Shown one piece after another: positions 46,442 through 59,373 of a stretch of 64,000 nucleotides of DNA. The notes beneath the pieces are model-generated. The model saw nothing but the letters and a program-made list of their open reading frames with translations, did not search any database and had not been told where the DNA came from. Position numbers and translations under genes: made by a program. The number at the start of each line of letters is the position of its first letter. Positions within the stretch are counted from its first letter, which is position 1. The DNA is from Mimachlamys varia (Eukaryota; Mollusca; Bivalvia; Pectinida; Pectinidae). Location of the stretch: contig OX392530.1 in assembly GCA_947623455.1 (NCBI GenBank), forward strand, positions 622,501 to 686,500, given 5' to 3'.

Positions 46442-48357
46442 TCACTCACCAGTTACGTTATTGTGTAACTTGTGTTTATTACAGCAGTTCCTGAGTAATC
46501 ATGGTTTATATTTGGCTGTAGTATTACTCATTGTGTGTAGCTATAATTGCTGGATCAATGAGTCAAAATGTAGAGCCGTTTATACAAGCCTATATTATTG
46601 TATAGTAAACTGATCAGTCAGACAGCATCGATCCAGCCCTCGATGACACTTTCACTGGTATCAAGTACAGTTACTCCGGCTTCAAGTACAGTTTTAAAGG
46701 GAAAGTTTGCGTTTCGGTAAACACTGGTGCGATTTTGCGGTAACAGGATACATGCTGCACTATGTTTTATTGATGGTGCTTTTACTGCCCTAGACTGCAC
46801 AACATCCTGCTTGTATGGGGGTGGGGCTGATTAATTGGGAGATACAGTGTCATCTAACACTCCAGCTATAACCTTTATACTATCTTAAAGGTGTCTCACT
46901 TAATATCATAATATAGCTGAATTTCAAACCCCTCTCTATGTCCGGCAAAAATGTCATATGATATTTTTATTGACCGGCAAGTTTTTAAACCCTAATGTAT
47001 TGATGTACAATAATTTGTTCAATAAGCCATAAAAACTTGCATATTTTAGCTCAAATGCCATCAATAAGCGAGAAAAGACAGTCAGTTAGACCTACTTTTA
47101 AACAAATGGAGAGTCTGGTATATCAATCATCAGCAAATATATCTTTTTCCTATTGACAAATATAACTTTTCCTTGTTGGCCAACAAATTGACACGATCGA
47201 GTCATTTTGGCATTTGGTGACATTAGCAAGGAAATTTTATTTCTTCATTACTTTTACTTTTAAATATAATACATCTTGATGCTATTATTAATGGAGTACT
47301 CATGATGATTTGCCCTGAGTTTAGATGTAGGGAAATTTAATTACTCTAGCCATCAGTCTTTGTCCTCTTAGGGCCCTGTATCAAAGGTACATGCACAGGT
47401 ACGTACCCTATAGTTATCACTTTATCTGTCGCCTGTTGGTTGGTCTGTCCTCAAGTTCATTTTTTTTAGTGAACTCCTGGCTGATAACTTACATATTTAT
47501 TGACCGATTTACCTGAAACTTGGTCAAGATGTTCCGTTCACAAATGGAATTTGTGAGGTAAGATGCAAAGTCATAGGTCAAGGTCATCAGGTTCAAAGTT
47601 CAAGGTCAAGTTTTGTACCTTTTCACAGATTAACTTTTTGTTATGACATAATGAAGCAAAGTTGGTCAACAAAGAGACAACTCGGTCTGTGACATTAACA
47701 TTTTCAAGTATGGACAAGCAAAATGCAGTGTTTATTTTAACAAAATATATTGAAATTCAAATTAATTTCAAGGAATTTCCACTAGTCCAAACCAATTTAC
47801 TAGTCGTTGGCATAGGACTAGTGGCTAACGTCACAGACTGTCAACTGAGCAAAAGCTTTTTTTGCCAGCCCCTTTCAGCCCCAGTAATGTACTGTTGAAG
47901 TGAAAAACAAAACAAATTTGTACATGTAGGTGCATATATTTACATGTTTAGATATCATATCTTGAGGCAATGTTTTTGACCTAAAACTGAATGAGATGGC
48001 CTAGATAGTCATTTTTAACAGTCATCGGTATAAATAAGGAAGTCTTTGAGCATTTTTGTAGCCTAGGCTTAATTGTTTCTTCTATAAAAATATATGTTAC
48101 AGGTGAAATTGAAAAAGTTTGCTGATCAGTTTCAAAATATTGTTTTGCTGCAAGACTTTTAAGAACTTATCATCCCAAGTGTGTCCTTGAACAACACTGT
48201 TCACAAAGAAAAGTACCCGATCTAACTCCTCTTATCTATATAATCTGATACTGTACTTATTTCTCTGGACCAGATTCAGTCTAATTTGACTGTACTTAAA
48301 AGTCATCAGTGGTTAGAAATACTACCAATATGTGTGTTTTAAAGTTGATAGTTAGTT
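46442..48357. other. Mostly unique DNA, no gene recognised
   Basis: No supportable gene. A 60-codon minus-strand frame at 46618-46800 and a 78-codon plus-strand frame at 47662-47898 show no domain. It contains the AGGTCA-rich stretch annotated separately. Confidence 0.45.
47490..47635. repeat. Dispersed repeat with AGGTCA-type half-sites
   Basis: CTGAAACTTGGTCAAGATG is followed by CATAGGTCAAGGTCATCAGG and TTCAAAGTTCAAGGTCAAG. TCAAGGTCA words match nuclear-receptor half-sites. The wording resembles the repeat at 34980-35445 and is of a kind common in mollusc intergenic DNA (from memory). Boundaries are approximate. Confidence 0.5.
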
Positions 48358-48785
48358 CATCAGTGGCCTATCACCTGTGACCCTTCATGAGTGGCCTTTC
48401 ACCTGTGACCCTTCATCATTGGCCTATCACCCATGACCCTTCATCAGTGGCCTATCACCTGTGACCCTTCCATTAGTGTCCTATCACCTTGACCCTTCGT
48501 CAGTGGCCTATCACCTCTGACCTTTCATCAGTGGCCAATCATCAGTGGCCTGTCACCTGTGGCCCTTCCATATGTGGCACTTCATCGGTGGCCAATTAAA
48601 AGTGGCCTGTCACCTGTGGCCCTTCCATCAGTGGCCAATCATCAGTGGCCTGTCACCTGTGGCACTTCATCGGTGGCCTATCACCTGTGGCCAATCATCA
48701 GTGGCCTTTCATCGGTGGCCAATCATCAGTGGTCTGTCACCTGTGGCCCTTCCATCTGTGGCACTTCATCGGTGGCCTATCCTCT
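48358..48785. repeat. Degenerate 28-bp minisatellite, about 15 copies
   Basis: The unit is CAGTGGCCTATCACCTGTGA plus CCCTTCAT. Many units are shortened to CAGTGGCCAATCAT or changed to CGGTGGCC. Unrelated to the 28-bp array at 26.9 kb. Frames of 80 and 86 codons across it are artefacts. Confidence 0.9.
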
Positions 48786-50644
48786 GAAGCAGCGTGTAAA
48801 CTATAACCAGTGGAAGTAGTCTGTAAGGCAGCAGAAATAAGAGTAAAATGAAACAAGAAAGGTATTAAAGTATTCATAAAGCTTTTATTAAATAAAACAT
48901 TTAAATTGGACAAGGCTTTTTGATGAAGTAATTTCCCTGAATTTTAAAGTTTGCTACACGTTTATAAAATAGTTCCAATGTTGGATTAGGATGTACACGT
49001 ATTTCTAGCTAGAGGCTAAGGTTCCACTATGGACAACATAGGAATTCGTTTACACACATGTACTTAACTTTATGTGTTTGTTTTAATTTCATTGCCACTG
49101 TCTTTTTTTCTTCAATCTATTTAAAATAAACTATCATGTTTTAACATGGAATTGAATCTGTCATTTTTCTGGTGTAGTTCATAATCCGGCAGGCTTAACA
49201 TAATGTTAGAAGCCAAACGGTCTGTTGAATTCAAAAGTACTACCGTTTCTGTATTGAATACCTGGATTGGCTGGTGGTAGCCCGGTAGTTTGGGTGTGGA
49301 GATGAATGGAGACCTGATAATACGAGTAGTAAGACACTCCCACTACCTTTCATCGGAAATCAATTGTCCTTCCTGTGTCAAAGCTAATGTCTGGACGAGA
49401 AGATCACTGTGTCTTCTGTGTTATTGCTATTTAACTAGTACTTCTAAGATTTAGGTAGCACAGCACCAGCCTTTAAGTCTGGTTAGCATTGCATGGACTA
49501 AGATTCCAATTGAAAACATTTTGAATGACATACACATCACATGTGACTTGTTTTAACATTAAATCATAAATGAATCACTTTGAAATAATGAAAAAAATCA
49601 TACTCAAGCAAAAGGAATGTTGTTGGTGCCAAATGTTATCTAGAGGGAGCAATGTCCTTGATCAGTAGATATTTTTGAGTTGATAGGAGGGGAGCAGCGC
49701 CCAGACAATGACAGGCCCATTGTCGTGTTCTACATAACGGCCTATACAGCAAATACACTTCTCAGATTCCACAGTCAAAATGGGAATGAATTTCTTAAGA
49801 ATCAACAATCATTGAAGTTTAGTAACATGGAACATATCTGATGGAAGATATTTATGAAAACACATCTGTGTTATCAGATTCTGGAATCCTGTTGAGGTTC
49901 ACAGATAAATGCACTCGTAATACGTTTATAATGGGGGATAACAAAAACAGATCATGATGCCAGTCAAAGTTGTGTATCCAGACAGGTAGACATGGATTTA
50001 AATATGGCGGTAAAGAATCGGTGGACAGAGCTGTGATCCGCTTGTCGAGTAACAGTATGGTGCTTCTTATTGAGTCCACTGATCACCAGTCGTCAGCCGA
50101 AGGCGTCCGCTTAACTCGGGACAAACAGCTTTTGTAGCATGTGTTTTTCTAAATTGATGCTAATCTGACATGTAGTCCATTTGGATTTGATTTCATATGA
50201 TTTTGTCATGGAAAAGTAAAACGTTACATGATAGGAAAAGGGTTAAATGTAACAGCTAATACATGGTTGTGTAAAGAACTTGGTGATGTGTCTATAAAGA
50301 TTTTAATTTAAGGAGCTGATTGTTATACAATCTGGATGCATTTTGTAGTCTTTCATGATTGTATCAATTCAATGTGGACAGAAAAGTGTGGTAATTACTC
50401 TTGAACAGTGATTAACAGACTGTTATCTGTCGGTCCCATCAGAGGGTTTTATTGGATTTTCTAAATATGTAAATTGTGCACAACTTATGATCAATAAACA
50501 TGAATTCTTACAGCTTATATATTTATAGAACTTTTGAGATGAGAAAAATCTCTTGCCAAATCATGCATTTCTACTTATAGCTTATCAGTCCCTCATTATA
50601 TAAGGGCCAATTAAGTGAGCTCATAATTATGCCATGGTGTAATG

Positions 50645-50905
50645 TCCGTTAGTCCTTTAAATGACTTCTTTTCAATAAACTAAGCTCCCAGGGTACTGAT
50701 ATTTAGCCAGTATGTACCTGGGACAGATTGCAAGAAATTTTCCTGAAACAAATTATCTTGACTCACTTTGAAGTCCACATGGGTAATATTTGAGAAAAAA
50801 ACCTTTGAAATTTTCTTCTGAATAACCAGGAGATGAAGAGTATTGATACAATGTACTTGGCCAGTAGGTACCTGACATAAACTTGGATGTCTACAAACTT
50901 TTTTA
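50645..50905. repeat. Diverged relative of the ~143-bp repeat
   Basis: Two degenerate units share the skeleton CTTTAAA-ACTTCTT, AATAAAC or AATAACC, GATATTTAGCC or ACTTGGCC, GTACCTG and CTTTGAAGTCCACATGGGTAA with the repeat at 34980-35445. Identity is low, and the relation is inferred from ordered short words. Confidence 0.45.
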
Positions 50906-52200
50906 ACAACAATGTTGTTCTTAGGTATATTTCTCAATATGCATTGTTTATAAATTCATAACATGGTGTCAATCTCTACCTGGAGTTTGGGCTACTTTAA
51001 TTTACTCAAGTTTGCTAATCAGATTCTATCAGTAATATGATTTTCAATTGCAACATTTTGTAATGGTAAAAAGAATCATGCAAATTAGGAATTGTTTAAC
51101 AAAATGTTATGGTTTCATTGCCTCAAGCACATTTCAAATCGTTATGAAAATCTCTGAAAAACTTGACGTTAAATGATAGCAACCAAAGACTGGTTTTGAT
51201 TCTTCTTGTGTATATAGGGTGCACCCCGTATTTGACAATTTCAATGCGAAATAACGGTAGTCATGGTACATGTATGGATTGGGGATAACAATCTAAAAGT
51301 GCAATATTAGTATGCTCTGTAAAATTGTGTGATTTTGGAGGGAAAACTGTTGTAGTAGTTATCAAGCTGAGTGACAGTAATCCTGCTGGAAGCCAGAGTT
51401 TGTATGTACCGGGGCGATACTACTGGGGTAGTACTATGAGTGACAGTAATCCTACAGAGAAGCCATGTATTACTCGGGTAGTACTACTCTGTTTCTCTGG
51501 TTTATCACCCAGAACTTGTGTAACGTGTATGAGATAAGCACATCTAAATAAAGCTTCAAGGTGAGATTAAACATTTTATAATCCTCTTAAAATGGTGTCC
51601 CCCATGAGAATCAGGATTAAGTGGTGTATGGCTATCTTGGGTTATTACTGACTTACCAATTGATAAAGAAGATGATAAAGGTAGCCAGTAGCGTTTTCCC
51701 AGCTACTTGACCTAACACATGAATGACACAGACCAAAGATTAGTCCCAAAGGTCAAACAGTTAAATTATCTGTGAGACTTGTCCTGGAGAGTTTCCGGGC
51801 TGTACTGTTGTTACCTGTTTTGTGATGGGCTGTAAGGTATAAAGACCATGTATGGCCAAAATTAATAAGCATTCTAGAAATATGAAACCAACAATCATTC
51901 TATCGTCGGTGAACCGGTAAACCTCATTGGCTTCGACAGTGCAGCACAATTAGAAAGTGTAGAAATACGTTATTAGTTTCATTGATAAACAGTTACAAGA
52001 GTGAAACCCTTTAGTATCATTTGTTCCTAACAGTTTCCTGCAGCCAGCAACTTGTAGTGAATCACCATATCTTTTAAGATCGTTATAAAAGAAAATTAAA
52101 TCAGGAACCTGCTTATATTGTAGTCAGAATCTGATTCAGTGGTGGAACTCTGGGCTGAAGTTCTCAGTTTGACAATTTGTTGGAGAAATGCAAGTTTTAA

Positions 52201-52586
52201 AGGCCCAATATACGTAACTTCAGGGAAATTTTCGTGATTCTGAAAAATTCTGGGGAAAAAATCCAGATGATAACCATGCAAAAATAAGCCTAAAACGAAG
52301 TAAACCTGAGCGGTAACTAACAAGAAACTCTTGACAAAAAAATCCAAAGAATTGAAAATAATTCAGGTGGGGCCCACTTCAACAACAAACCGAAGGTAGA
52401 AGACCGTTCGAAATGGACGCGTGTTTACAAATAGCGAGTTTCAACTGCTGCTGTACCGGTAACTGCGTAAGAATTCATCTTGAATATTGCTGATATCAGT
52501 TAATCTTAACTAAATCTATAAATATAATAAGTTATTAGGCTTGATTTTCGCTTCAAGTTTTGCCGAAAGTTACGTATATTGGGCCT
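52201..52586. mobile_element. MITE with 20-bp perfect terminal inverted repeats and TTAA target site
   Basis: AGGCCCAATATACGTAACTT at 52201-52220 is the exact reverse complement of 52567-52586. TTAA flanks both ends (52197-52200 and 52587-52590), the target-site duplication of piggyBac and Kolobok superfamilies. The 386-bp element has no transposase. An 83-codon minus-strand frame covering its left part (52096-52347) continues outside it and is not taken as a gene. Superfamily assignment is open because the terminal bases are not diagnostic. Confidence 0.85.
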
Positions 52587-53921
52587 TTAAACATATATTT
52601 ACATTACAAGTTTAAGATTAAGAAAATAATTAATTATATAATCTCAGTGTGGAGAACACAAACATTGTGAATGTATGTGTTTTGTGGCAGTGTAGTAAAA
52701 GGTTACTTTAATAACTTGTACACCCCTGAAGACACATTTGAGCACTTCCAACTCTAAGATTGGAATAGTCCATTAGGAAATTTCAGGGGTTAATGAGATA
52801 AGGACATGTTCCCTAAGCACTAAGGAAACATTTACTTAACACTTGGACTGTTACGTAAATATCAGAGAAATAAACGTGTTATAATGATGTGTAATAGACT
52901 AACAGTGGCCACACACAAATGGAAACAGTTCCAAGGACATACCTGGGGGAGCTATTATAACAGGGGATTAAGGTGACCTCTTGTTAGGGGTTTGAAGCAG
53001 GGGATTAAGCTGACCTCTACTTAAGGCTAAGCTGACCACCATAGGGCTTCAGACAAAGGACACTTCCTGTCAAATACAGATCCCTTTTCATCAAACTTGG
53101 ATTTGTTTAGACAAGGTGACAAAAGATAGAAAGGTTAATTACATCCCATAGATTTGTCAAACATCAGCCTAGTGTACTGGACTGGAGGATATATTTCTAC
53201 CATACATCCACGATACACTCTTATTCTTTATAATTGGTGGTGATTTAAAGATGTTGTGGGAGTCTGTGATAACTTGACGTGATAACATGGGGCTTTTATT
53301 GTGACATTCACAAAGCTAAACGGAAGTTTTAAAGGTTAAAAAAAGTAAAGTCGGTTTACAAATGAACAAGAAATAAGATCTTAACATTAAAACACATTAA
53401 ATTTCAATGATTTTGAGAAGAATAGCCTACGGACAACCTTTCTACAAAGGGATGAGAAGGAAGAATGTTTATTAGACAGTATGGAGGGCACAGGGTCATT
53501 ACACACAAGGTCAACCAGCACTTACATATCAATAATACATGCAATAAGTATGAACATATAAGGGGCCGTGATGGCTGAGGGCATGAAAAGCTTGTAAGCA
53601 GTCTGCCACTCCGGGATATAACATCCCTCATGTCTGGGCCAGTAACCAAATAAAAGTTAGTTCCTGTTTTTGCCACAATAAATGGTCATTAAATGGGACA
53701 GACCTTCCTTTGAGCTCTCAAGGTGGTCATAAGTGTGGATGTTATATACGAAAGAACTTGTGTCCGATAAGGAGAAGTCTGTTGCTGTATTACTTGTCTG
53801 GGATAAAAGTACACCTCCAAACCTGACACTTGGGAGGTGATTCTTGTAATAAAGATTTGCTTCCCATTTTGGTTGGAATTTACGCTAACACAATTTGTGA
53901 CATCATTAATTTGTCAAGGAA

Positions 53922-54001
53922 AAGACATCTTCAGTTTCCCTCATGACGTCATAATGGAAAGACACATCTTCAGTTTCCCTCATGGCGTCATAATGGAATG
54001 A
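53922..54001. repeat. 39-bp tandem duplication
   Basis: CATCTTCAGTTTCCCTCATG occurs at 53926 and 53965, each followed by (A/G)CGTCATAATGGAA. The first copy contains the CRE octamer TGACGTCA (53944-53951), changed to TGGCGTCA in the second. Confidence 0.85.
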
Positions 54002-55482
54002 CATATACTTGAAAGGGAGATAATTAACTCAAAAGGACCCTTTTGTTTCTCTGTATCGTTTGCAACATTTTGTCCTGACTTGAGTCTTTTTAGCTTATTT
54101 CAAGTCTGCATTTATAATACCAGCACAAGTCATTCTGTCAAAATTAACAGCCTCTGTCTTATTACCAATAGGTTAATGACAACTAAACTGTAGACGGTCT
54201 TACCTCTGACTGTATGGTTAGACTCGTAATCCATACCCAGTAACAGACACCAACCACAATATAAGTAGCTCTTCACTTCTAGTAGACAATATGAAATCAT
54301 TAATTATTGCACACTCATTTGAGAAAATGAAGACTTCTTAACCATAACCAGGACCACGAGATGAGTATGTCTAGACATTTTGGATGTCTGTGACTTACAT
54401 ATTCATCAACAGATAATGAAAATGTTGTATTTGTAGTAGTGTCACATTACACATATGTTGAGCATACCTGGCAGGACCCATATTGTCATCAGGCAAGTAC
54501 ATTGTAAAATACCGGTGCTAAGATGTGGCAACCTGAAGAAATAGTGGCATGGTAAAATCTAGCAAATAAAACCTCATTTAAAAAATAATGATGTGGCAAG
54601 CTTTTAAACTTGCACTGTAAGTATACAAAGGAACATGTTTGTGTTCAGTGCTGAACATGTTTGTGTTCGGTGCTGCTCTAAGGTTATTCTACTGAGCTGG
54701 GAGACCTAGTTACAAAATCAATACCACATATGGCAACACTGCACCAGTGCACCATGTTCCACGTAATATAGAATTAGGATCCAGCAAGCTGTTGTCTAGC
54801 ACAGTGTTTTTGTTCAATTAACATATTCTTTCAGAAGTTTAACAGCTGTTCCCAAAATTTGATATCCATCTAGATATATTTATATTTGCTTTATAATTCT
54901 AATTGCCCTGATACACATCCTGTGCTGGTTAATATATTTGTGGTCACCTGGACGTAGGACAGTGTATGCTAAAACATAATAATGAGACATTGACATTTTA
55001 TACTAAAAAATATGTGTATTGATGAGCAGGAGAAGCACTGTGTATTTAGGTGATGTGCTGTAAACAAAAGTGTACATGTTATCAGGCCGTAATATTGTCA
55101 TTGGACAGCGTTAATAGCCTCCAGACACTCGACTGATTTATAGAGCTGTCACCAATAAATCACCCTCGTGTTGGATTTACTTAACTAGATTTCCTAGAAA
55201 ATACAAACATGTTATACTGAAAGAGGGAACAGACCAGGGCACATATGGGCCTGATATATTCAACATAGACATGGCTACAGTACTGACTATAGCAAGTGAA
55301 ATTTATTCAGTAATACTGTAACACACATATATTAAATTTCTAAGGGTGATGGACACTCGGTTTGATTTCTTTACTAAAAAACAAAAAGAGAAAGACAGAT
55401 TATGGTAAGCCTTAAGGCAGAGTGGTTTAATCTGTTAGGAGTAATGAGTACCAATGGTAATGGTAAATTTGTTTACGAGAGT

Positions 55483-55501
55483 GGGGGGGGGGGGGGGGGG
55501 G
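55483..55501 (+). repeat. G homopolymer of 19
   Basis: Uninterrupted run of 19 G. It could form G-quadruplex structure and is error-prone to sequence, so the length is uncertain. Confidence 0.8.
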
Positions 55502-55869
55502 CAGCTCCCTGGTAGAAAATACAAACTGAAATGTCACACAGGTTTCATTTCTGGACACACCTGCACATTTCGTAAGCTTTATGTAGTGCTTATGTTTTTG
55601 AAAAAAATAGTTGATTAAGCTGCAAAACAGACAGGATGAAGAGTTTTTTTCTATTGCTTACATGAATATTAGGTATAAAATTTTCTGGAGATAACAGGCG
55701 TGTTTTAAACTGTCAGTGTCTGATTCCCATTATAATCCCTGAACCGGTAGTAAGTGAGGCGTACATATACCTGTACTGTGACTGCATGGTTTGTTATAGA
55801 CACAACATTGTTCAAACTAATCCACCAAAGTACTGCACCAATTTGAATGATACACAAACTTACATAAAG

Positions 55870-56375
55870 TATTACATTGAAGTTACCTCCCTTATTAGTG
55901 GAAAAGCCTCCCCTATTTGTGGAGTTATACGGTACCTTAAGCTTATGAATGAATTATATAAATTGAGTTACCTCCTTTATTAGTAAAATAGTCTCCCTTA
56001 TTTGTGGAGTTACACCTTAAGCTTATGAATGAATTATATAAATTGAGATTACCTCCCCTATATGTGGAATAGTCTCCCTTATTTGTGGAATAGCACATTG
56101 TTCATGAATTATAAAACTTGAGGTTACCTCCCCTGTATGTGGAATAGTCTCCCTTATTTATGGAGTAACACATTGTTCATGAATTATAAAACTTGAGGTT
56201 ACCTCCCCTATATTTGGAATAGTCTCCCTTATTTGTGGAGTAACACATTGTTCATGAGTTATAAAACTTGAGGTTACCTCCCTTATATGTGGAATAGTCT
56301 CCCTTATTTGTGGAGTAACACATTGTGCATGAATTATAAAACTTGAGGCTACCTCCCCTATGGAGAAGTCTCCCC
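55870..56375. repeat. 75-bp minisatellite, about 6-7 copies
   Basis: The unit contains GGTTACCTCCCCTATATGTG, GAATAGTCTCCCTTATTTGT and TTCATGAATTATAAAACTTG, period about 75. The first two units are diverged (CTTAAGCTTATGAATG) and the last is truncated near 56360. Confidence 0.9.
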
Positions 56376-57161
56376 AAGTTCAGTGACACCTTGGGCTAAT
56401 CAAAACCATTGAATGATACTTCACACAGATGTCTTATCTCTTTAAATGAATTTTTCGTATTGTCAAACTTGAAAGTTTTTCTCTGCATATTGGTTTTGCT
56501 GCTATCAGATTTAAGTATTTAAAATATCGCTGACATTTTGGACAGAATGGTGGGTACACACTATCTACTGTAAACAAGTGTTTGAAATGTGAAACAACAC
56601 CAGATGTTACACAAGTTCTGGATTTTGTTTGGACCAGCTTTGACATTTTCACTGGCCAAAACTGAAGGTTTCCAAACAGGACTGGATTATGAAATATGCA
56701 TTGCATAAGTGTATTTGCATTTGTATTCGAGTATGAGAACCATATTTTACTGACGACAAAAAGTCATTGAAGGTAAAAATAATCACATGCAAAAATGCTT
56801 GAATAAAAAGTGGACGTGTGATAGAAATGTTTATTTGATCAAATGGTAGGCGAGTTCTATTTATCGTGTATAAGCTGTACAATAGGAATGGATAGCCAGT
56901 AAAGAATGTCAAGATACTGAAAGCTATTAGGAATTTTGTTAATGATAATAGACACAATATGTAAATTCTATCAGATATTAAGGTAAAAATTCTAACATTG
57001 ATAATCCATTAAAAAAATAAATAAATTTGCTATTTATGTGATGTGACTCGCTGTCTTGCTCATTTTATGCTCTTTAATGATGTATATGAACCATAAGACT
57101 ATTCTCAGGGTCCTTTTCTATCTTCCAGGTTCACAAAAACAATGCTGACTGGGCATTTTAT
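56376..57161. other. Unique DNA, two weak minus-strand frames
   Basis: Minus-strand frames of 102 (56649-56957) and 90 codons (56434-56706) overlap in different frames. The first is rich in F, I and L, as expected from AT-rich DNA. No domain, splice pattern or homology was recognised, so neither is called a gene. Confidence 0.45.
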
Positions 57162-57827
57162 GAACAGAGATCATGACTGTCAACAGAGGTCATGACTGTC
57201 AACAGAGATCATGACTGTCAACAGAGGTCATGACTGTCAACAGAGGTCATGGCGATCAACAAAGGCCATGGCCATCAACAGAGGTCATGACTGTCAACAG
57301 AGGTCATGACTGTCAACAGAGATCATGACTGTCAACAGAGGTCATGGTTCAACAAAACAGAGGTCAAGACTGTCAACAAAGGTCATGGCTATCAACATAG
57401 GTCATGATTACCAACAGAGGTCAAGACTGTCAACAGAGGTCATGGCTATAAACACAGGTCATGACTGTCAACAGAGGTCATGCCTGGCAACAGAAGTCAT
57501 GACTGTCAACATAGGTCATGACTGTCGAAAGATCTAAAGGCCATGGCCATCAATAGAGGCCATGACTGCCAACAAAGGTCATGACTGTCAAAAGAGGTCA
57601 TGGCTATCAACATAGGTCATGTCTGTCAACAGAGGTCATGATTATCAACAGAAGTCATGACTGTCAACAAAGGTCATGACTGTCAACAAAGGTCATGACT
57701 GTCAACATAGGTCATGATTATCAACAGAGGTCATGACTGTCAACAGAGGTCATTGCTATCAGCAGAGGTCATGTCTGTCAACAGAGGTCATGACTGTCAA
57801 CAAAGGTCATGTCTGTCAACAAAGGTC
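57162..57827. repeat. 19-bp minisatellite, about 35 copies
   Basis: The unit is AGAGGTCATGACTGTCAAC, period 19, with variants AAAGGTCATG, ATAGGTCATG and GGCCATCAAC. Each canonical unit contains the palindrome GTCATGAC and the nuclear-receptor-like half-site AGGTCA. Confidence 0.95.
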
Positions 57828-58417
57828 TGTTGAGGAAACCAAGAGGAAATTCTGGTGAGATGAAAGATAACACTGTTACTTGTTCAGGTGTGCTAATCCA
57901 CTTGTCAAATTAGTCCAGCGTTCTATTCCAAATAAACAATATATAAGGAAGTATTAAACAGCTGATGTTAGAAGCTACCTTCAAATACTTGACCATCAAA
58001 AACCTGATGGAATGTACTGACGCGATGAACAGCATTTATATTCTATACAGTGTCACGTAGCTGTTAACTGAGGATCGGACTAGCTGACACACTAGTCTAT
58101 GAAGACTGGTGTTGTGATGTATGCTGTCATTCTATCAGGTGGATGAAAGTTTGTGGAGTACTTCTACGAATCAAAGTCAAAATTGTGTTGTGTTTATATT
58201 CTGTGGGTTATAAATCACAACCTGAAATCTCACCAGTACCAGGTAAGTTTTGGTTGAATTCATATATTAGCTGAGATAATACTCTATAATATACAATTGC
58301 AGGCCAATATTATAAAGATAACTGCCTGATGTGACTTTTTCAAGTGAGGAGAGGATTTGGGGCATTAACTACAGCAAGGTCAAGGTTTCTGTTAAATTTT
58401 GAATTCATTAGAGATCA
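57828..58417. other. Unique spacer
   Basis: About 590 bp, nothing supportable seen. Confidence 0.55.
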
Positions 58418-58790
58418 GCTCCTTCTGTAACTAGGGGCATGCTCCTTCTGTAACTAGGGGCATGCTCCTGCTGTAACTAGGGACATGCTCCTTCTGTAAC
58501 TAGGGAAATGCTCCTTCTGTAACTAGGTAAATGCCCCTGCTGTAACTAGGGAAATGCTCCTGCTGTAACTAGGGTAATGCTCCTGCTGTAACTAGGGTAA
58601 TGCTCCTGCTGTAACTAGGGAAATGCTCCTGCTGTAACTAGGGAAATGCTCCTGCTGTAATTAAGGACATGCTCCTTCTGTACCTAAGGCTGCTCTGCTC
58701 CTATACTTAGTGTAATGCTCATCCTATACTTGGTGTAAGGTGTCTCCTATATACTTAGTGTAAGACTCCTCCGTTATCTAGGGTAGGACT
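58418..58790. repeat. 23-bp minisatellite, about 12 clear copies plus decayed ones
   Basis: The unit is CTCCTGCTGTAACTAGGG plus AAATG or GCATG, period 23. It is regular to about 58690 and then degenerates into CTCCTATACTTAGTGTAA-like forms. Confidence 0.92.
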
Positions 58791-59373
58791 TCGTGTATTA
58801 TTTCTGTTTCTTTAGTTCAATTGATTATGATATAAAATATTAAGAATTTACATGTAAGTGTAAAAAACATGTAACTTGTGTAATTTATAAAACTGGTTCA
58901 CTCGATAACATCTACAAGCAAAGCAATAATATTGTTGTAAAAGTTTTTGGGAGGGGAATTTTATGAGGACATGGGATTGTAGACATGTCGTACATGATGT
59001 ACATGGGATCCTTGACAGTTGTCTATAGCTACGCTATGGTGTTTGATAGCAATTGAACAGCTGTTTCATCTTTCCACATACTTTTAGCCCTGTAATGACA
59101 AACAGCATTCTTACAATTAATGTATTTAATTTTTTTTGTGGGCACCAATTAAACTCTTTTGGGTCTTCTAGGCGAAGTGACCCCAGTTAATATAAAGGCA
59201 GACTCACTAGGGTGTGTATTGGCAACAGATGGAGCAGTTGTCATGGGGTTGTAATAGGGTGTTTGTGTAGAATGATTGAGGGGGAGCAGCTGATCATGTA
59301 GTCAGAGGATCCTACTTGTTTGTTATTTAGTCCAGGTCAAAATCTGTGTGGTTTAGTGGGTTCACTCAAGTTG
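58791..59373. other. Unique spacer
   Basis: About 580 bp with no gene seen. AT-rich to 59150, then a G-rich stretch leading into the 83-bp array. Confidence 0.5.

Larger units (their letters stand above)
48786..55482. other. Long mostly unique tract, no gene recognised
   Basis: This is the longest array-free stretch (6.7 kb). It holds an old dispersed repeat (50645-50905), a TTAA MITE (52201-52586), a 39-bp duplication (53922-54001) and a weak internal duplication near 51370-51480 (GTGACAGTAATCCT twice). All non-repetitive frames are below 95 codons and show no domain. Confidence 0.5.

Noticed and set aside
53566..53650. tRNA-like head GGCCGTGATGGCTGAGGGC, possible second SINE
   Set aside because: A box A-like word is present, but no box B, SINE body or A-rich tail could be found.
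56434..56957. Minus-strand frames of 102 and 90 codons, the first with membrane-like composition
   Set aside because: Hydrophobic residues are expected from AT-rich DNA; the frames overlap out of phase and show no homology I can name.
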